Below are positions 50,801 through 62,515 of a DNA stretch of 64,000 nucleotides, one piece after another (within the stretch, counting starts at the first letter, position 1; each line of letters opens with the position of its first letter). The notes below the pieces were generated by a model. That model did not search any database, was not told the origin of the DNA, and was given only the letters and a program-made list of their open reading frames with translations. This DNA is from Zonotrichia leucophrys gambelii. Its lineage: Eukaryota; Chordata; Aves; Passeriformes; Passerellidae. Position numbers and translations under genes: made by a program. The stretch covers positions 43,568,585-43,632,584 of the forward strand of contig NC_088170.1 of the NCBI RefSeq assembly GCF_028769735.1, read 5' to 3'.

Positions 50801-53800
50801 TGTCTGCTTGCTTTCAAGATTAGGAACAACCTTTTACTTTTTAATTAATTGCTCTAGTTACTGTATTAAGAGATATTTGAGAATGTGGCCCTTAGAGAAA
50901 TGAGGATGTGCTGGAGGAGTTTTTAGCAGAGACTAGCTAGAATATGATGAGGAAGTAGAAAGTATGTGAAGATAAGCTTTTCTTGACATTCCAGTAATGA
51001 CTGGAAAAATGGAGATTAGAGTATTACTGTGGATATCAGATTTCTATTAGCCTCTTGAGACATTAATATTTAGGATAGATGTGAGTGGAAAATGATCTTC
51101 AAATAAATTATAAGATATTTAAAGTCTGTACATTTGTATCGCAAGATGACCCAGTGTAGTAATGAAAGAACAGAGTAGAATTTGAATGATCAACTTTGTT
51201 CTCAACAAGATTTTAATGCCCTTAACTGTATTCTGTTTATACTTTAAAAAGACATGTATGAAACAAACATCATAAAATCAGGATTTTTTTCAGGGTTTGG
51301 AATGTTTACAAGGCATTTCTGAAATCATTGCTAGATGAGGGAGTAGCAAAAGCTGGTGGAGGAAGAATACTATACTGGAATTCCATTTAAAAAAAATATT
51401 AGCTGAATCAGCTCAGTTGGAAACAAAGAAGGAGATAGATAAATCTGAAGAGGAAGGTGGGATTCAGGAGCACTTCAGTGGTTAGGAGCTGACTGACTTT
51501 CTCTGGAGCCCAGTGAGTAGTTCTAGGCATTTTTTCCTACAAGCTGGTTGACCTTGTTCTTTTATGCTTTGCACAAAGGTACTGAATTGGGAATGCCTAA
51601 TTGATTTTAGAGTTTCTATTACATTAGAACTATGACAAGTGTTCTAGGTTTAGTCCAAAATGCATCAGCATACCCTGTCTACAATGCAGTTTTTGGAATG
51701 ATCTCCAAGACTTTTCCCAAGGAGGCACCATAGAAAAAGTCATATGTGGAAACTCTAAAGTCAAAAGCATTTCTTTTTTGTACTGATTCTATTCCTTAGC
51801 AGTCAGCTTCATGGGTTTGACCAAAGATGGCATATATAAATAATTATTTACTACTTGTGAGACCTCTTGACTGTAGCAATTTTGCTAATTCCTGTAAAAT
51901 CCTGGAGAGTAAAATTCAGGGTGCTAATTGACTAGAACTCCAGGTTTCCAAAGAATGAGTCCTGTCATGCCATGCTGGTGGGAGAGAAGGACACTGATGT
52001 TCAGAAACATGCTGAATTCACTGCCTAAGCCCTGTGCAGTGAGGGCCTAAAAGCAGCAAGAAGTTGAGGAGAAGATGTGGGAACTTGCATTTGCTTGGAA
52101 ACATTTATTCTGTCCTCCTGAATCTCCTGAAAGGGAAGTAAACTTTAAATACAAAGATTTTTCATTTTTGAGGAAATGAATCTATGACCAAGGGTAAGAT
52201 GAAATCAGTCAGGTTTCTGTTCCAGATATTTCTAACTTCTCTTTCTTGAGGAATAAATCTGCTATCTTGAACAAAAAGTCCATGTCTCCTTGCAGGGAAG
52301 ATAAATGTAGATAAATGGTACTGCTTAAGGATTAGGAGTGTGTTTGAATAAAACCTCTTTAGGTCTCTGAAGCCAGATTTGGTTTGGTGGTAGGGTTTTT
52401 TTTCAAAGAAGTGGAGAAAAGGATGACATTCATTTGCAAAGTTGGAATTTTGAAATGTGTGTGATACCACACAGAGATTCTACATTTATAAATGTGGAAA
52501 CCTATGAAGAAATATCACAGGCTTTGTTTTTCTTTGGAACTTTTCTTTTTCTGGGAGGGAAAAAGGGTAGGAGATAAGATACTGCTGATCAGTCTTCAAC
52601 TGTTCTGATGAATAGACAATTCCAGGTATATAGTAGCTACCCCTTGTGTTTGATAGTATCATCATGATCATAGAGGTCTTTTCCAACCTAAACAATTCTT
52701 TGACTCCATGATGTTACCTCTCTCATTGAGTCCTGCTGTCATCCAGAAGGTAACTGATCAGTATTTGCAAGAGAAATTTGAGTCCATGAATCCAGAATAG
52801 ATCCATACCGTCTTGGACAACTAGGACATAACATCCTTCTGTAGGAATAGAGTTTCATGGACAATTTCTTCCTGATTTTTAAGATGGGACAAGTTTAATA
52901 GGAAACCAGGAAGTAAGAGGAATTAAAATTGTATCAGATTTTTGATAGCTAAGTAAAACTGGGCTAGGTTATTCTCTAGTTATTGGAGGAAAAGTTTGGC
53001 AAGTAATTTGACTAGAGCTCAGTAGCAGACTTAAATATCAGGTCTCATGTGCTGTTTTAAGTTTTTAGATAAATTGTGTGTGTCTCTAGCTTTAGAAAAC
53101 AGATAATTTGCCACTTGAGACAGGATAAGCTTCTGGCAAGAGCTATTGGCCTGAATTGAAGCCAGAGGGTGGTTGGACTTGAGGAAAGGGAAGGAAAGGA
53201 TCACATTAAAATGGAAACTCTTCCATTTTAAGCAGAATTGAAGGATCCAGGCTTTCTGTTGAAGAACATCTTTCACCTTTATTGGATGCTGAGGTTACAG
53301 CATTTTCTTGATCTAGACTCATTGTGTTTCAATTGGAAAATTGTAATTTTAATATTTCTGCAGTAGTAAAATATACAAAACGGGAGATAGAGCTTCAGGA
53401 AAGAGCGTGCCTTTGAGTAAGTTGCCTGCACTTCAGGATGTCTGAAGCCTCTAAACTGCATCTAAACTGCACATTATAGATGACAATACACTTCCCTCAA
53501 CAGGTTGGAAAAAGCGCTGGGACTTAATGATAGCATCTAGATTTCTGTATAGAAAAGTATGTGTTATGTGCACCACTTCAAAGTCCAGGGAGGCTCCCCC
53601 TAAACCAAAGCGAATGTGTTGGCTGCTCTGTTGGACTGTTGGTGTCTTTGTGCTCTCTGCAGCCTCTCTTGCTTGGCAGGACTCTGTGCTGCTTGGCAGT
53701 CTTATTTGGCTGGCTCTGGCCAGTCAGGATTTGTGGCACCAAATGGACACTTCAACTCCCAACTTTACATGCAGGGTTACCTCATGCTAACACAGAACTC

Positions 53801-56800
53801 TCTTGAGATGTAGGTAGATTTGGGGATGGTTCGTGGAAAAATTATCACAGTTGGCACCATCATGCTCCTTGTTTCCCGACTGTGGCAGATGAGCCCTAAT
53901 GCTGATTGACAGATAAGTAGTTCAGGTCTGTCAGAATTGGAGCTTAGACTCTGAGTAGTGCAGAGGACATTAGGTGCTTTGTGGACTTGTAATCGCTGCA
54001 GAAGCAGAATTGTGCAAATGTAGTTGTGCTCTATATAAATTAAATTCAGCTGAACACCAAGATACTTCAGCATTAAGCCAGTTTGGTTGTGTATGTACCT
54101 GTTTGATGCACAACTCTGGCAAATGAGAGTTTATTGTACTTCTGGTGTCTGTGTTGGTCATCAGTATTGTATAGATATTTTTTGTTTACTTTGGTTCTCA
54201 AAATGGATCTGCTTTTCTGTGATGAGACCAAGTTATTCACCATATCAAATTAGTCAAAATACTGTTAACACAGGCTATCGGTGAATAGTCGGTGAGGGAA
54301 GTCAAGGAAGCATTTACTGCTGTGAGATGTCCAAATTTTTTTATGTGCATGAAGGTATTGTGTTGAGCTCTGAGTAATGGAAATTACTCCGGGCAACAGT
54401 TCCAGATATCATGTGGTCTTCTTGAGAATTTTTAATCTCTAGGCATGTAAATTTCTGTGCTACAAAGATTTTTTTTTTAAAGAATGTCAGCAATGAAAAC
54501 CAGTTCATCCTTTGCAGTATTAAATATTTTAGAGTGTTAGTACTGAATGAGTTTCTGCATGCAAATGCTAAAGCAAAGACAAGTTTCTGCAGCCTCTATA
54601 AATATGCTTTCTCAACCAGCAGCTAGATCAAACCTGGTAAGATAAAATGTTACATCCTGCAAGAAGACTAGAGTTAAAATGATGACATCCTTGTTTTTGA
54701 GCATTTATGGGAATTTAAGGGAAGACAAAAACTTTATCCTCGTATGTTTGTCTTAATGACTGTTGGCTGTTAAAGGACCAAAAATGTTAGTTTTCCTAAT
54801 TTTTTAAAGGAGACTATGAAGAGCCTGTCAAGTAGGACCTTGATAAAAAAACAGCATTGGAATTAGATAATTAAAAAAGTGTAATGGATGAGATTGAGAT
54901 AGAAGTGTAGGTAGAAGTATGGCTGATGTCAGCTTAGAAGCAAGATAACACTGTCTAAAAAGGAAAACTAGGTAGAGAAGGGGAGTGCAATATTCAGAGA
55001 TGTGATGTTTAGAGATCTCTTGGAGCTCAGTAAATCAGTTTCTTGATGTGGCTACAGTGCTTAAACCATGAAGTTCACCTCTGGAAAGAATTGCTTGTGC
55101 TTATCTTCTGTAATAGTGGATGCCTTTCTTAATGTTCTCCTTTGAATGACTGAAGTGGAATTACTAGGCAAAAATGCAAAGCTTTTAGGGGCTGGCTAAA
55201 TAATAGGTATTGTTTTTATGAATATTTCTCCTTGTAGTTCTGGATTGTTCAGTTGTGGTGGTCCAATAGTTGTCCAGTGATAGAAGCAAAAATGCTTGTA
55301 ATCTTAATGCAGAAGATTATAGAGCTTCTTTCTAAACACCAGTTAGCTCAGGTGCTCTTGAATATTCTTAAAGAGCAAATTACCATAAATATAAACAAAA
55401 GGCCATGCTAACATCAGATCTACTTAATCTGTAGCAGCATATTGCAAGGAGTCTTTAACTGGCTTCAAAAATGACTAATTTAAAATGTTGTATTTTGGCA
55501 AATCATCAAAATCAATTTGCTGTTACAGGGATAGTTTCTCTTACTTTTATCTTCTCTAAAATAGCCTTTTCTCTATGAATTTATTCATGCCTGAGTGACA
55601 TGATTCAGCTACCACTAAGCAGGAACAATTCTAACAGGTTCAAACTTATGAATGTGATAGAGTTATCTCCTGACACCTGCATGGCTTGTGAAGTGCTTGG
55701 TTACAGTTCATTAGCCCCTTTTGAGGACCTGGGGAAAAATTGAGCACTTGAAAGGCATTCCTAGTGTTGAGAGATGAATTACTTTTTTTCTCAATGTTTT
55801 TAATATAGCAACCTTGAATGCCTCATTTAATAAATCAGAACTTGAGAAAGCAGATAATAAAATTTAGAACAGAGATGTAACTGATAGCTGTAGAAAAAAT
55901 TGACAACAAAGATACGGCTCTTTAATGGAAAGAGTCTCCTGTCACAGCAAAGCCACATATAACTTCTTGATTAATTTTTAGTGCATCTTCCAAAATATGA
56001 TTTCTCTGTATTTTTTTTTTGTCTTTACTGACTTCTTCTCCTTGTTGCAAAGATTTTTTTTCAGTCCCACTCATTTTATGGTATTAGGAAAAAAGTTCTA
56101 AGACCAGGACTAAGCTTAATTTCCCATCTGTACTCTAACAGAAATTATCTAGTTTGCCCTCAGGAACTGAAATGGTTATAAATTCAGATCTTACTTGCTA
56201 AGATTGTTTTTTCCTCTCTCTACCCCTTTTTAACAAGTTTCCATAATCATGGTGTTGCCCACGCTCCTGGGAAACAATTCCTTGTGTGTCGAGTTCACTA
56301 GGGTCTTAGTTCCTAAGTAACATGTCTGATCATTCTCTCAGGTCACTGTGTGGTAATGATGGGATTGTCACTTGACTGTCATTACAAACTGTATCCCTCT
56401 CTCCTGGAGCAATCTTCAATTCAAGACAGATCATCAATTTTCTGTGTATATCACAACTGTCTTCCACCTGAAATTATAAGCTTGTGCTTCAGTTACACCT
56501 TGGTGGTTTTGCTCTGTTATGAAATACTGTGAAAAAAGTTTGAAAAAATTTTGAGGCAAGTTTTCTTAAAAATGTCTTATGTACTCTGTTAAGCTGCACA
56601 TTTGTAGTCTATTGAGCCCATTTGAGTTTTCACTGTGGGCTCACTACAGTGTGGGCTTTGCAAGGTTCTAGTGCTATAAGCTGGGGAGTTTTCACTAAAG
56701 GGATTTGTTCCTGTTCTTCCTCCCTCCATGAGTCAATGTAGGCTCAGTTCATGAGTGAGTAAGGGGTAGTCTAGTTTTTATCCCAAAGTTCTGTTGTGTT

Positions 56801-59800
56801 GACAATTTATTAATAGTTATTCTTTAATTTATTTTAATTCATTAAGAACTTACTGTGAAGACTCATGAAATCTCAGCTGATTAATATTAACACTCTTTCC
56901 TACACTTTGAGTTCTTGTAATTTGGCTTTCAGTCTGTAACTTGAACTATTGCAATCATTACTGAAAATATAACTTGTTAATGGGAGCTGCCTTGATTTCC
57001 TGCACTTGTTATTTTTCTCATCTCTTCGCCCAAGCAAGAAGTGCCAGTAGTGTGATCCTGTGAGCTGGGATAACTAAGTATGTGTGTGAGCTGATGGCTT
57101 CTGTTGCTTTGATAACGGTTTTGTATTTTCAGAGTATCACAGTGCATATAATTTGTGCTTTTTCTATTTTTAAAAGACCTAACATCACAATCCAACTAAC
57201 AAAACCCAAGAGCTTGGCAGGGTAAGCATTCTTTTGGAGAAGAAATTTACATCTTCGAAGTGTTAATAACAGAAACTTTTTATATATTGTGACTTGAAAT
57301 TTCTTAATTCCGTAACTGCAGAACAAGTAAATACACTTGCAATGTAATGAGTAAAATGTGTAATTTCAAACTAGGATCACTGAATTCCAATACAAAACAG
57401 AATAAAAAATTAATCCACTTCAAAATAAATTTTGGAAAATGTAAAACTAATAAACTGTTGAAATTCTTTTGCCTGCTGTTGCTCTTTTCACACTGGTTTT
57501 TAGTTTGGATCAAAACTTAGAAATGAAACCTGCACTGTGTATACTGATGGAATGTGGTCTTATGTTTCTGTTGCCAGCTTCCAAAGTATATGTGTTCTGA
57601 CAGCTATAGCCTACATATTAATTAGCAGTGTATTTTTTTCCAACAACATGATAAAAATTATGCACAACAGGATTTATTATTGCCTCCAATAAATTTGTTT
57701 GAGCTGAAAACACTTGAATTTTATTCTATAAGGCCAACAATGGCTTTAGCTCTGATACCTCAAAGGTCACCTTTTTCCTTTTTGTAGTAAGGATTGTCTG
57801 CTTCTGTATTGGAGTAGACTCAAACCAGTCCATTCCAGCATTTGAAGGGGCTGGGAGTGGGTGGTAATGTCATTTCTGGAAGAATTGTCTTTTGGAGCTC
57901 ACTCTGAGCTCTCTGTCTGGATATGACAGCTGCAAGAAGAGGGCTCATGGCAAATATTGTCTCTAAATGCTGTAAAATAAGAAAAAAGAATCTCACTTGT
58001 TGATAATGCAAGTAAGTGAAACAAAAGGCTATACTGGCTTTAAATTTTATATGCTGTCTTAATGAAGTATTAGCAGCAAGATATGTTTAAACAATATTTC
58101 TTCTTACAGTGATGGTTAATGTTAATTACTGAAGTGTAGACAGTTTGAGACTTGAAAAGTCTAAGCATTATGCATGTCTATATATATGTGCACACAGGAA
58201 ACCTCGGCCTGTCTCTCAGCTGGTTGCACAACAGGTTCCTCAGCAATTTGTGCCCCCTACACAATCAAAGAAAGAGAAAAAAGACAAAGTAGAAAAGGAA
58301 AAAAGTGAAAAGGAAACAACAAGCAAAAAGAACAGCCATAAGAAAACCAGGTAAAAAATTTAGAAACTTTTGCAGTATTCATAAAATGTCATTTACAAAC
58401 AAAAATAAGAAAGTGTTCTTTGATTTTATTGGTTTCTAAGTGCTGTGGCAAACAGCTAGGTTATATATTGGTGTGAAGTTTTTTGGTTTAGCCTGTCTAT
58501 AAAATACAAAGAAGGCCTGCAGTGTGTACTTGTGGCCAGAAGATGGAGATCAGCTGAACAGAGAAAGAAAGGAAGACTTTTTAAGGGTTATTTAGTGTAT
58601 TGTTTTAAGAGTTTATAGAAGTATTTTGCATACCATACAAAACTGTTGATAGGCAAATTGATGATATTAATATCTGGAAAAAAGAGAGGATGGGAGTGAT
58701 TAGTTTTCATGCAAAATAGTAGTGGGAGGAGAGAGAACCAGTACCAGACTGCAGATGAGTAGGGAAAATAACTTAGTTATTGATAGCCTTGTAGAACCCT
58801 ACAGCTTTGAAGGGCTGAACTAGGGCATAAATTAATGTGACAGGATAAGGTATGTCAATTACCTAGTGATAGAACTCTCTGTGCCACATCTGGGATGCTG
58901 AAGGACTCTTACAAGTGAAAACATGAAATATTGCAGTACAGACAAGCAGTTGTAAAAGCCTTGATCTTGCTGTAAGGGAGGAGGGTGCAAACTGCTAAAC
59001 AAAAGCAGCAAGTTTAACCCCTAATTCATCATAATCTAAGCATAAAGTTATTGTGGCAAGAATGCTGTGTCAAAAAAGCTGAAAAGTGTATAAGACATGT
59101 AGTCTAAGCAAATCTGGGAGGAGCTATTGATTTGTTTTGGAAGCACTCCAAAATAGCCCAGCCAAGAAATATCGTTTGGGATTAGTTATGCAGGGAAGTA
59201 GCAGATGCTTCTGTTGTGCCTGAAATAGGATCATTAGGATCAGAACAAGGGAGAGACTGAGAGTCAGTAGAGAGCAGTCATTAGGAAAGTCAAATCTACA
59301 AGCTTACTTCATGCAGCTGAAGTACTTCAGTTATGAAGCATTTGATGTTAGCATAGTGAGCTTTAGTTAAGCCAATTATAAATTGAAATATTGAGTAAAT
59401 TGCAATAATGCAGTAAAAATGCAAAAAGTGAGACAGAAAGATGAAGGAAATTTGAAAAAGACCTAAAATAAAATCTGGGGCCGAAATACCAGTATGATCT
59501 TGCATTAAGAATTGATTTTTTTTTTAATTCTTCAAACAGCTAATTTTTTTCCAAAAATTGTTTCACTAGGTACAATAGTAAGTTAAGAATGCCTGATTAG
59601 TTTAGGCAGATTTCTTCAGTATTTAAAAAAAAAAGGATATCCTTTTCTTTTTGCCTTAAAATGTATATATTGTTGCTGGAAACAACTACAAAAATCTTCA
59701 TGCACACTCAGTAGAATTAATAATCTCCAGGTAAACAACACTTGCACAAGTTGATAATTCTGAACTTTTCACTCTCTTCCCATGATGCACATCAGCAGAT

Positions 59801-61092
59801 TTTCAATTTTTTCTGAGTTACTTCAGTCATGCTGCTTCAGCCTCAGGGGAGCATGATGTCAAAGCCCATCTCAGTTGTAGTGGAGAAAAGACATGAGTTG
59901 TTTCAGCTGAAGTGAATGGGAACAAATTCTACTTCAAACAAAGTTGATGATAGGGTAGAGGTTAGAGCTGTGCTGTTATCACACCTGCAAACATGTGGTG
60001 TCATTATTTTATTGCAGCTTGGGCCAGTGGTAGTTGTGGAGTCAGTTAAATGCACAGATGGTGCTGTTCATAGCTGCTTGTGTGAATTCAGCTGTCTGGT
60101 ATCAGTTTTTCATGGTGATCATGGGAAAGGACTAAATTGAAAGTATTTTGTGCATGTCACCAGCAAAAATATGATGTCAAAACAGAAGTCAAATTAGTCT
60201 TTAGTTCTTTTTGTTGTGAAAAATTAAACAGTTGAAAGATTGAATAAAGATACTTAGTCTGTCAACACTATGTATGTATCATTCATCTCTGCATAATTTA
60301 AAACAGACGATACCAGGAATAACAGTTATACTATGAGCACAAAGTCCAGTTCAAATAGTATACTGGTGGTCCTAGTGAGGTTTTGAAATGAGGTAACACC
60401 TGCTGCAAGTTAACACTGCCTGTGCTGTTGAATTCAAAAGACAGACACCAACATCTTCATTACTGAACATAATTTTCTACTTAGAATTGTTGCTTCAGGC
60501 TGCTGCAGGGATGGAGGTTTCCCTGGATCAAATTTATAACTTTGCACAATAAAGAAAGAATTGGGTTTTAAAAGTAAAAACCTTCCCATATTGCTGCATA
60601 GTGACATTATTAAAAATGTCAACTTCTAAGTAATTTTACGAGATGGTAATGTGTTATATTCAACTATTTCAATGTAAAAATACTAGGAAACACTCCACTG
60701 TTAATACTTCTGGTACTTTGTTTTCCTACATATTACACGTTGCAAAAAGAAGTCTTATATACACATTTGTTCTCCTGAGCTCCTAAAAAGTAACAGGGAG
60801 ACAAGATAATAAGATGGTGTGTGTGCTTTTATTATGATTATTTTCTTTATTTAGGCCAAGGTTGAAAAATGTGGATCGAAGTAGCGCTCAGCATTTGGAA
60901 GTTACCGTTGGAGATCTGACAGTCATTATTACAGACTTTAAGGAGAAAACCAAGTCACCACCTGCTTCCAGTGCTGCTTCTGCAGATCAACACAGTCAGA
61001 GTGGTTCTAGCTCTGACAACACAGAGAGGGGAATGTCCAGGTCATCTTCACCCAGAGGAGAAGCGTCGTCACTGAACGGGGAATCTCATTAA
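38827..61092 (+). CDS. YAF2: YAF2, YY1-associated factor 2 (complete CDS, 4 coding exons)
   Basis: Coding exons are 38827-38852, 38989-39114, 58198-58350 and 60855-61092. Together they are 543 nt and 180 aa, the same length as human YAF2. The N terminus MGDKKSPTR is followed by a RanBP2-type zinc finger (W23, C25, C28, N32, C39, C42), a lysine/glutamate-rich linker (about 71-101), the RYBP/YAF2 C-terminal domain (about 102-135, [18 protein letters not shown]) and a Ser-rich tail. Known role: nuclear subunit of variant PRC1, where the C-terminal hairpin binds RING1A/B and the zinc finger reads H2AK119 ubiquitin; it also binds YY1. The ATG is the first in the GC-rich leader, with a strong context (G at -3 and +4). 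Its close paralogue RYBP is excluded by the short linker and the [13 protein letters not shown] segment. Confidence 0.97.
38989..39114 (+). CDS. YAF2: YAF2 coding exon 2 (residues 9-51, RanBP2 zinc finger)
   Basis: It follows a 136-bp GC-rich intron whose acceptor ctccgcag ends at 38988. The exon carries the whole zinc finger: WDCSVC, N32 and FKCLMC. It ends in CG of Arg51 before gtgggtcgcc at 39115. Confidence 0.95.
40723..40748. repeat. 26-bp dispersed exact repeat, copy 2
   Basis: Same 26-mer and same orientation as 36989-37014, here inside YAF2 intron 2. No palindrome adjoins this copy. Confidence 0.9.
52650..52712 (+). mobile_element. CR1 LINE 3' tail fragment
   Basis: The segment catagaggtcttttccaacc, followed by taaacaattctttgactccatgatg, matches the CR1 3' terminus and its degenerate terminal octamers. 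It is severely 5'-truncated and lies in sense orientation within YAF2 intron 2. Confidence 0.8.
58198..58350 (+). CDS. YAF2: YAF2 coding exon 3 (residues 51-102, linker)
   Basis: The acceptor cacacag ends at 58197 and is pyrimidine-poor. The exon encodes [17 protein letters not shown] and then a Lys/Glu/Asp-rich segment ending HKKT, with Arg102 split across the donor gtaaaaaatt at 58351. Confidence 0.95.
58351..60854 (+). other. YAF2: YAF2 intron 3 (2.5 kb)
   Basis: GT-AG intron without recognised repeats or exons. Confidence 0.85.
60855..61092 (+). CDS. YAF2: YAF2 coding exon 4 (residues 102-180 and stop)
   Basis: The acceptor ctttatttag ends at 60854. The exon encodes the RING1-binding hairpin and a Ser-rich, likely disordered tail ending LNGESH, with TAA at 61090-61092. 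Confidence 0.96.
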
Positions 61093-61256
61093 AGTTTATT
61101 TCCTCCAGTTTCATTAGTCTCTTCAAAACATGCAAATACGTAAGTGCTGTCACCACATTTTCATGACAGATTAGTCATGCATAATTGATATGTTGACTAG
61201 AACATAATGCAGTTTAAAAAAAGAAAGAAAAAAAGTGCAGTGATAGTAACAGCATG

Positions 61257-61497
61257 AAGCTGAGTCAGGGGAGGTTTAGGTTGGATACCACAAAAGGTTT
61301 CTCACCCAGAGGGTGTTTGGGCACTGGAACAGGCTCCCCAGGGAAATGGTCACAGCACCAGCCTGACAGAGCTCGAGAAGAGTTTGGACAACGCTTTCAG
61401 GCACAGGGTGTGACTCTTGGGGCTGTCTTGTGCAGGGCCAGAATTTGGACTCGATGATCCTTTTTGGTCCCTTCCAACTCAGCTTATTTTGTGATTA
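61257..61497 (+). mobile_element. CR1 LINE, ~240 bp, within the YAF2 3' UTR
   Basis: The sequence ggggaggtttaggttggata, then ggcactggaacaggctcccc and ggactcgatgatcctttttg, is a near-standard CR1 3' end in sense orientation, finishing in degenerate terminal octamers (ttgtgattatat). It begins about 165 bp after the YAF2 stop codon. Internal wording (cacagcaccagcctgacaga) matches the copy at 30.6 kb in reverse. Confidence 0.92.
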
Positions 61498-62490
61498 TAT
61501 AGTAATTTAAATGCTATCACAAATGCTTATGAAGCATCTTCAGACCAACTTTTTAATCTACATGTGTAAGGGTGCCATGAAAATGTGGTTTGAATGTTCA
61601 TTATGCAGTGTTACAGTATGTCCATTTTCACTTTTAGTTTAGTGAATTCTAACACAACTCTTGGAATCTCTACTATTGGCATGTACTGAATTTAAATTTT
61701 TATAACATAGTTCAAGCTGCCTAAATATGTATTATTTGAGAATTGTGAAACATAGTTATATGTATGCAAGTCAAAGATCAACTTAATCAATTATTGCTGC
61801 AACAGAATTTTCATAATAATTATCTTCTTAAAAACACCTGCTGGTACTTGGTGTGGTTAAATAGGAAAAATGTTATTAAAGAAAACATTTGTATGGATTT
61901 TTGCCAATGTTTGACACATTTTACTAGATTACTGTTACTGAATTATGTTGATGGTTTTACCAATATTTTTTGACACTTAAAACACTTATTGTAATGTTTA
62001 CAAGCAAAATAGAAAACACATTCTAAGTATTGATTCGTTAATCTTGCAATTCAGGTAAAGTACTGCATTGTCGCTGTACACTGGTATTTTGTGTTGTGTA
62101 ACAAATACTGAACCTCAGATGGTGATGCATTTGGCAAAAACTATTTGGAAATATGAAAGTTTGGAAAAGCTTTAAAAAGAACAGATCTGCAGTTCTCATT
62201 TCTGCTTAGTGCTGTTTCCTTGCCCCAGATTTTTCTAGTGTCACATAGTCACTTATCATTTCAGTACAGGAATATCAGATGTTGCACAAGAATAAGGAAA
62301 TAATAATTCTATTATTTTTTTTGTTCCTGAATCAATCTCTTTAGTATTGAATTGGCCTGTTAGAATATATTATGCCATAAATCATTGGAAAAAGACTTAT
62401 GGCATAAGCTGTCAACATTCACGCACTTAGCAATATACTGAAAAAGAGCAAAACTAAATACAATACCACCTGGTATTATGTAAAATTACC

Positions 62491-62496
62491 AATAAA
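62491..62496 (+). terminator. YAF2: Candidate AATAAA poly(A) signal of YAF2 (proximal)
   Basis: Perfect hexamer with a T/GT-rich region beginning about 10 nt downstream (tatttttgtgaatacag). Confidence 0.55.
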
Positions 62497-62515
62497 ATAT
62501 TTTTGTGAATACAGA

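Larger units (their letters stand above)
39115..58197 (+). other. YAF2: YAF2 intron 2 (19.1 kb)
   Basis: Starts inside the CpG island and quickly becomes AT-rich. Apart from the short CR1 tail at 52.65 kb, copy 2 of the 26-bp repeat, and T-runs such as 41182-41198 and about 43590-43609, I recognise nothing in it. No additional YAF2 exon, RNA gene or nested gene was seen on either strand. Open frames up to 120 codons occur without family resemblance. Confidence 0.85.
61093..62515 (+). other. YAF2: YAF2 3' UTR (minimum plausible extent)
   Basis: AT-rich sequence following the stop. The first perfect AATAAA I found after the stop is at 62491-62496, which would give a 3' UTR of about 1.4 kb. A second AATAAA at 63483-63488 could extend it to about 63.5 kb. 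The UTR contains a CR1 insertion at 61.26-61.50 kb. The ATTAAA overlapping the stop codon (61088-61093) is too close to be the functional signal. Confidence 0.6.

Noticed and set aside
1256..60854. U12-type introns in ZCRB1 or YAF2
   Set aside because: Looked for because ZCRB1 serves the minor spliceosome. All nine donors are GTAAG/GTGAG/GTATG-like or weak GTA forms, and none is ATATCC or GTATCC.
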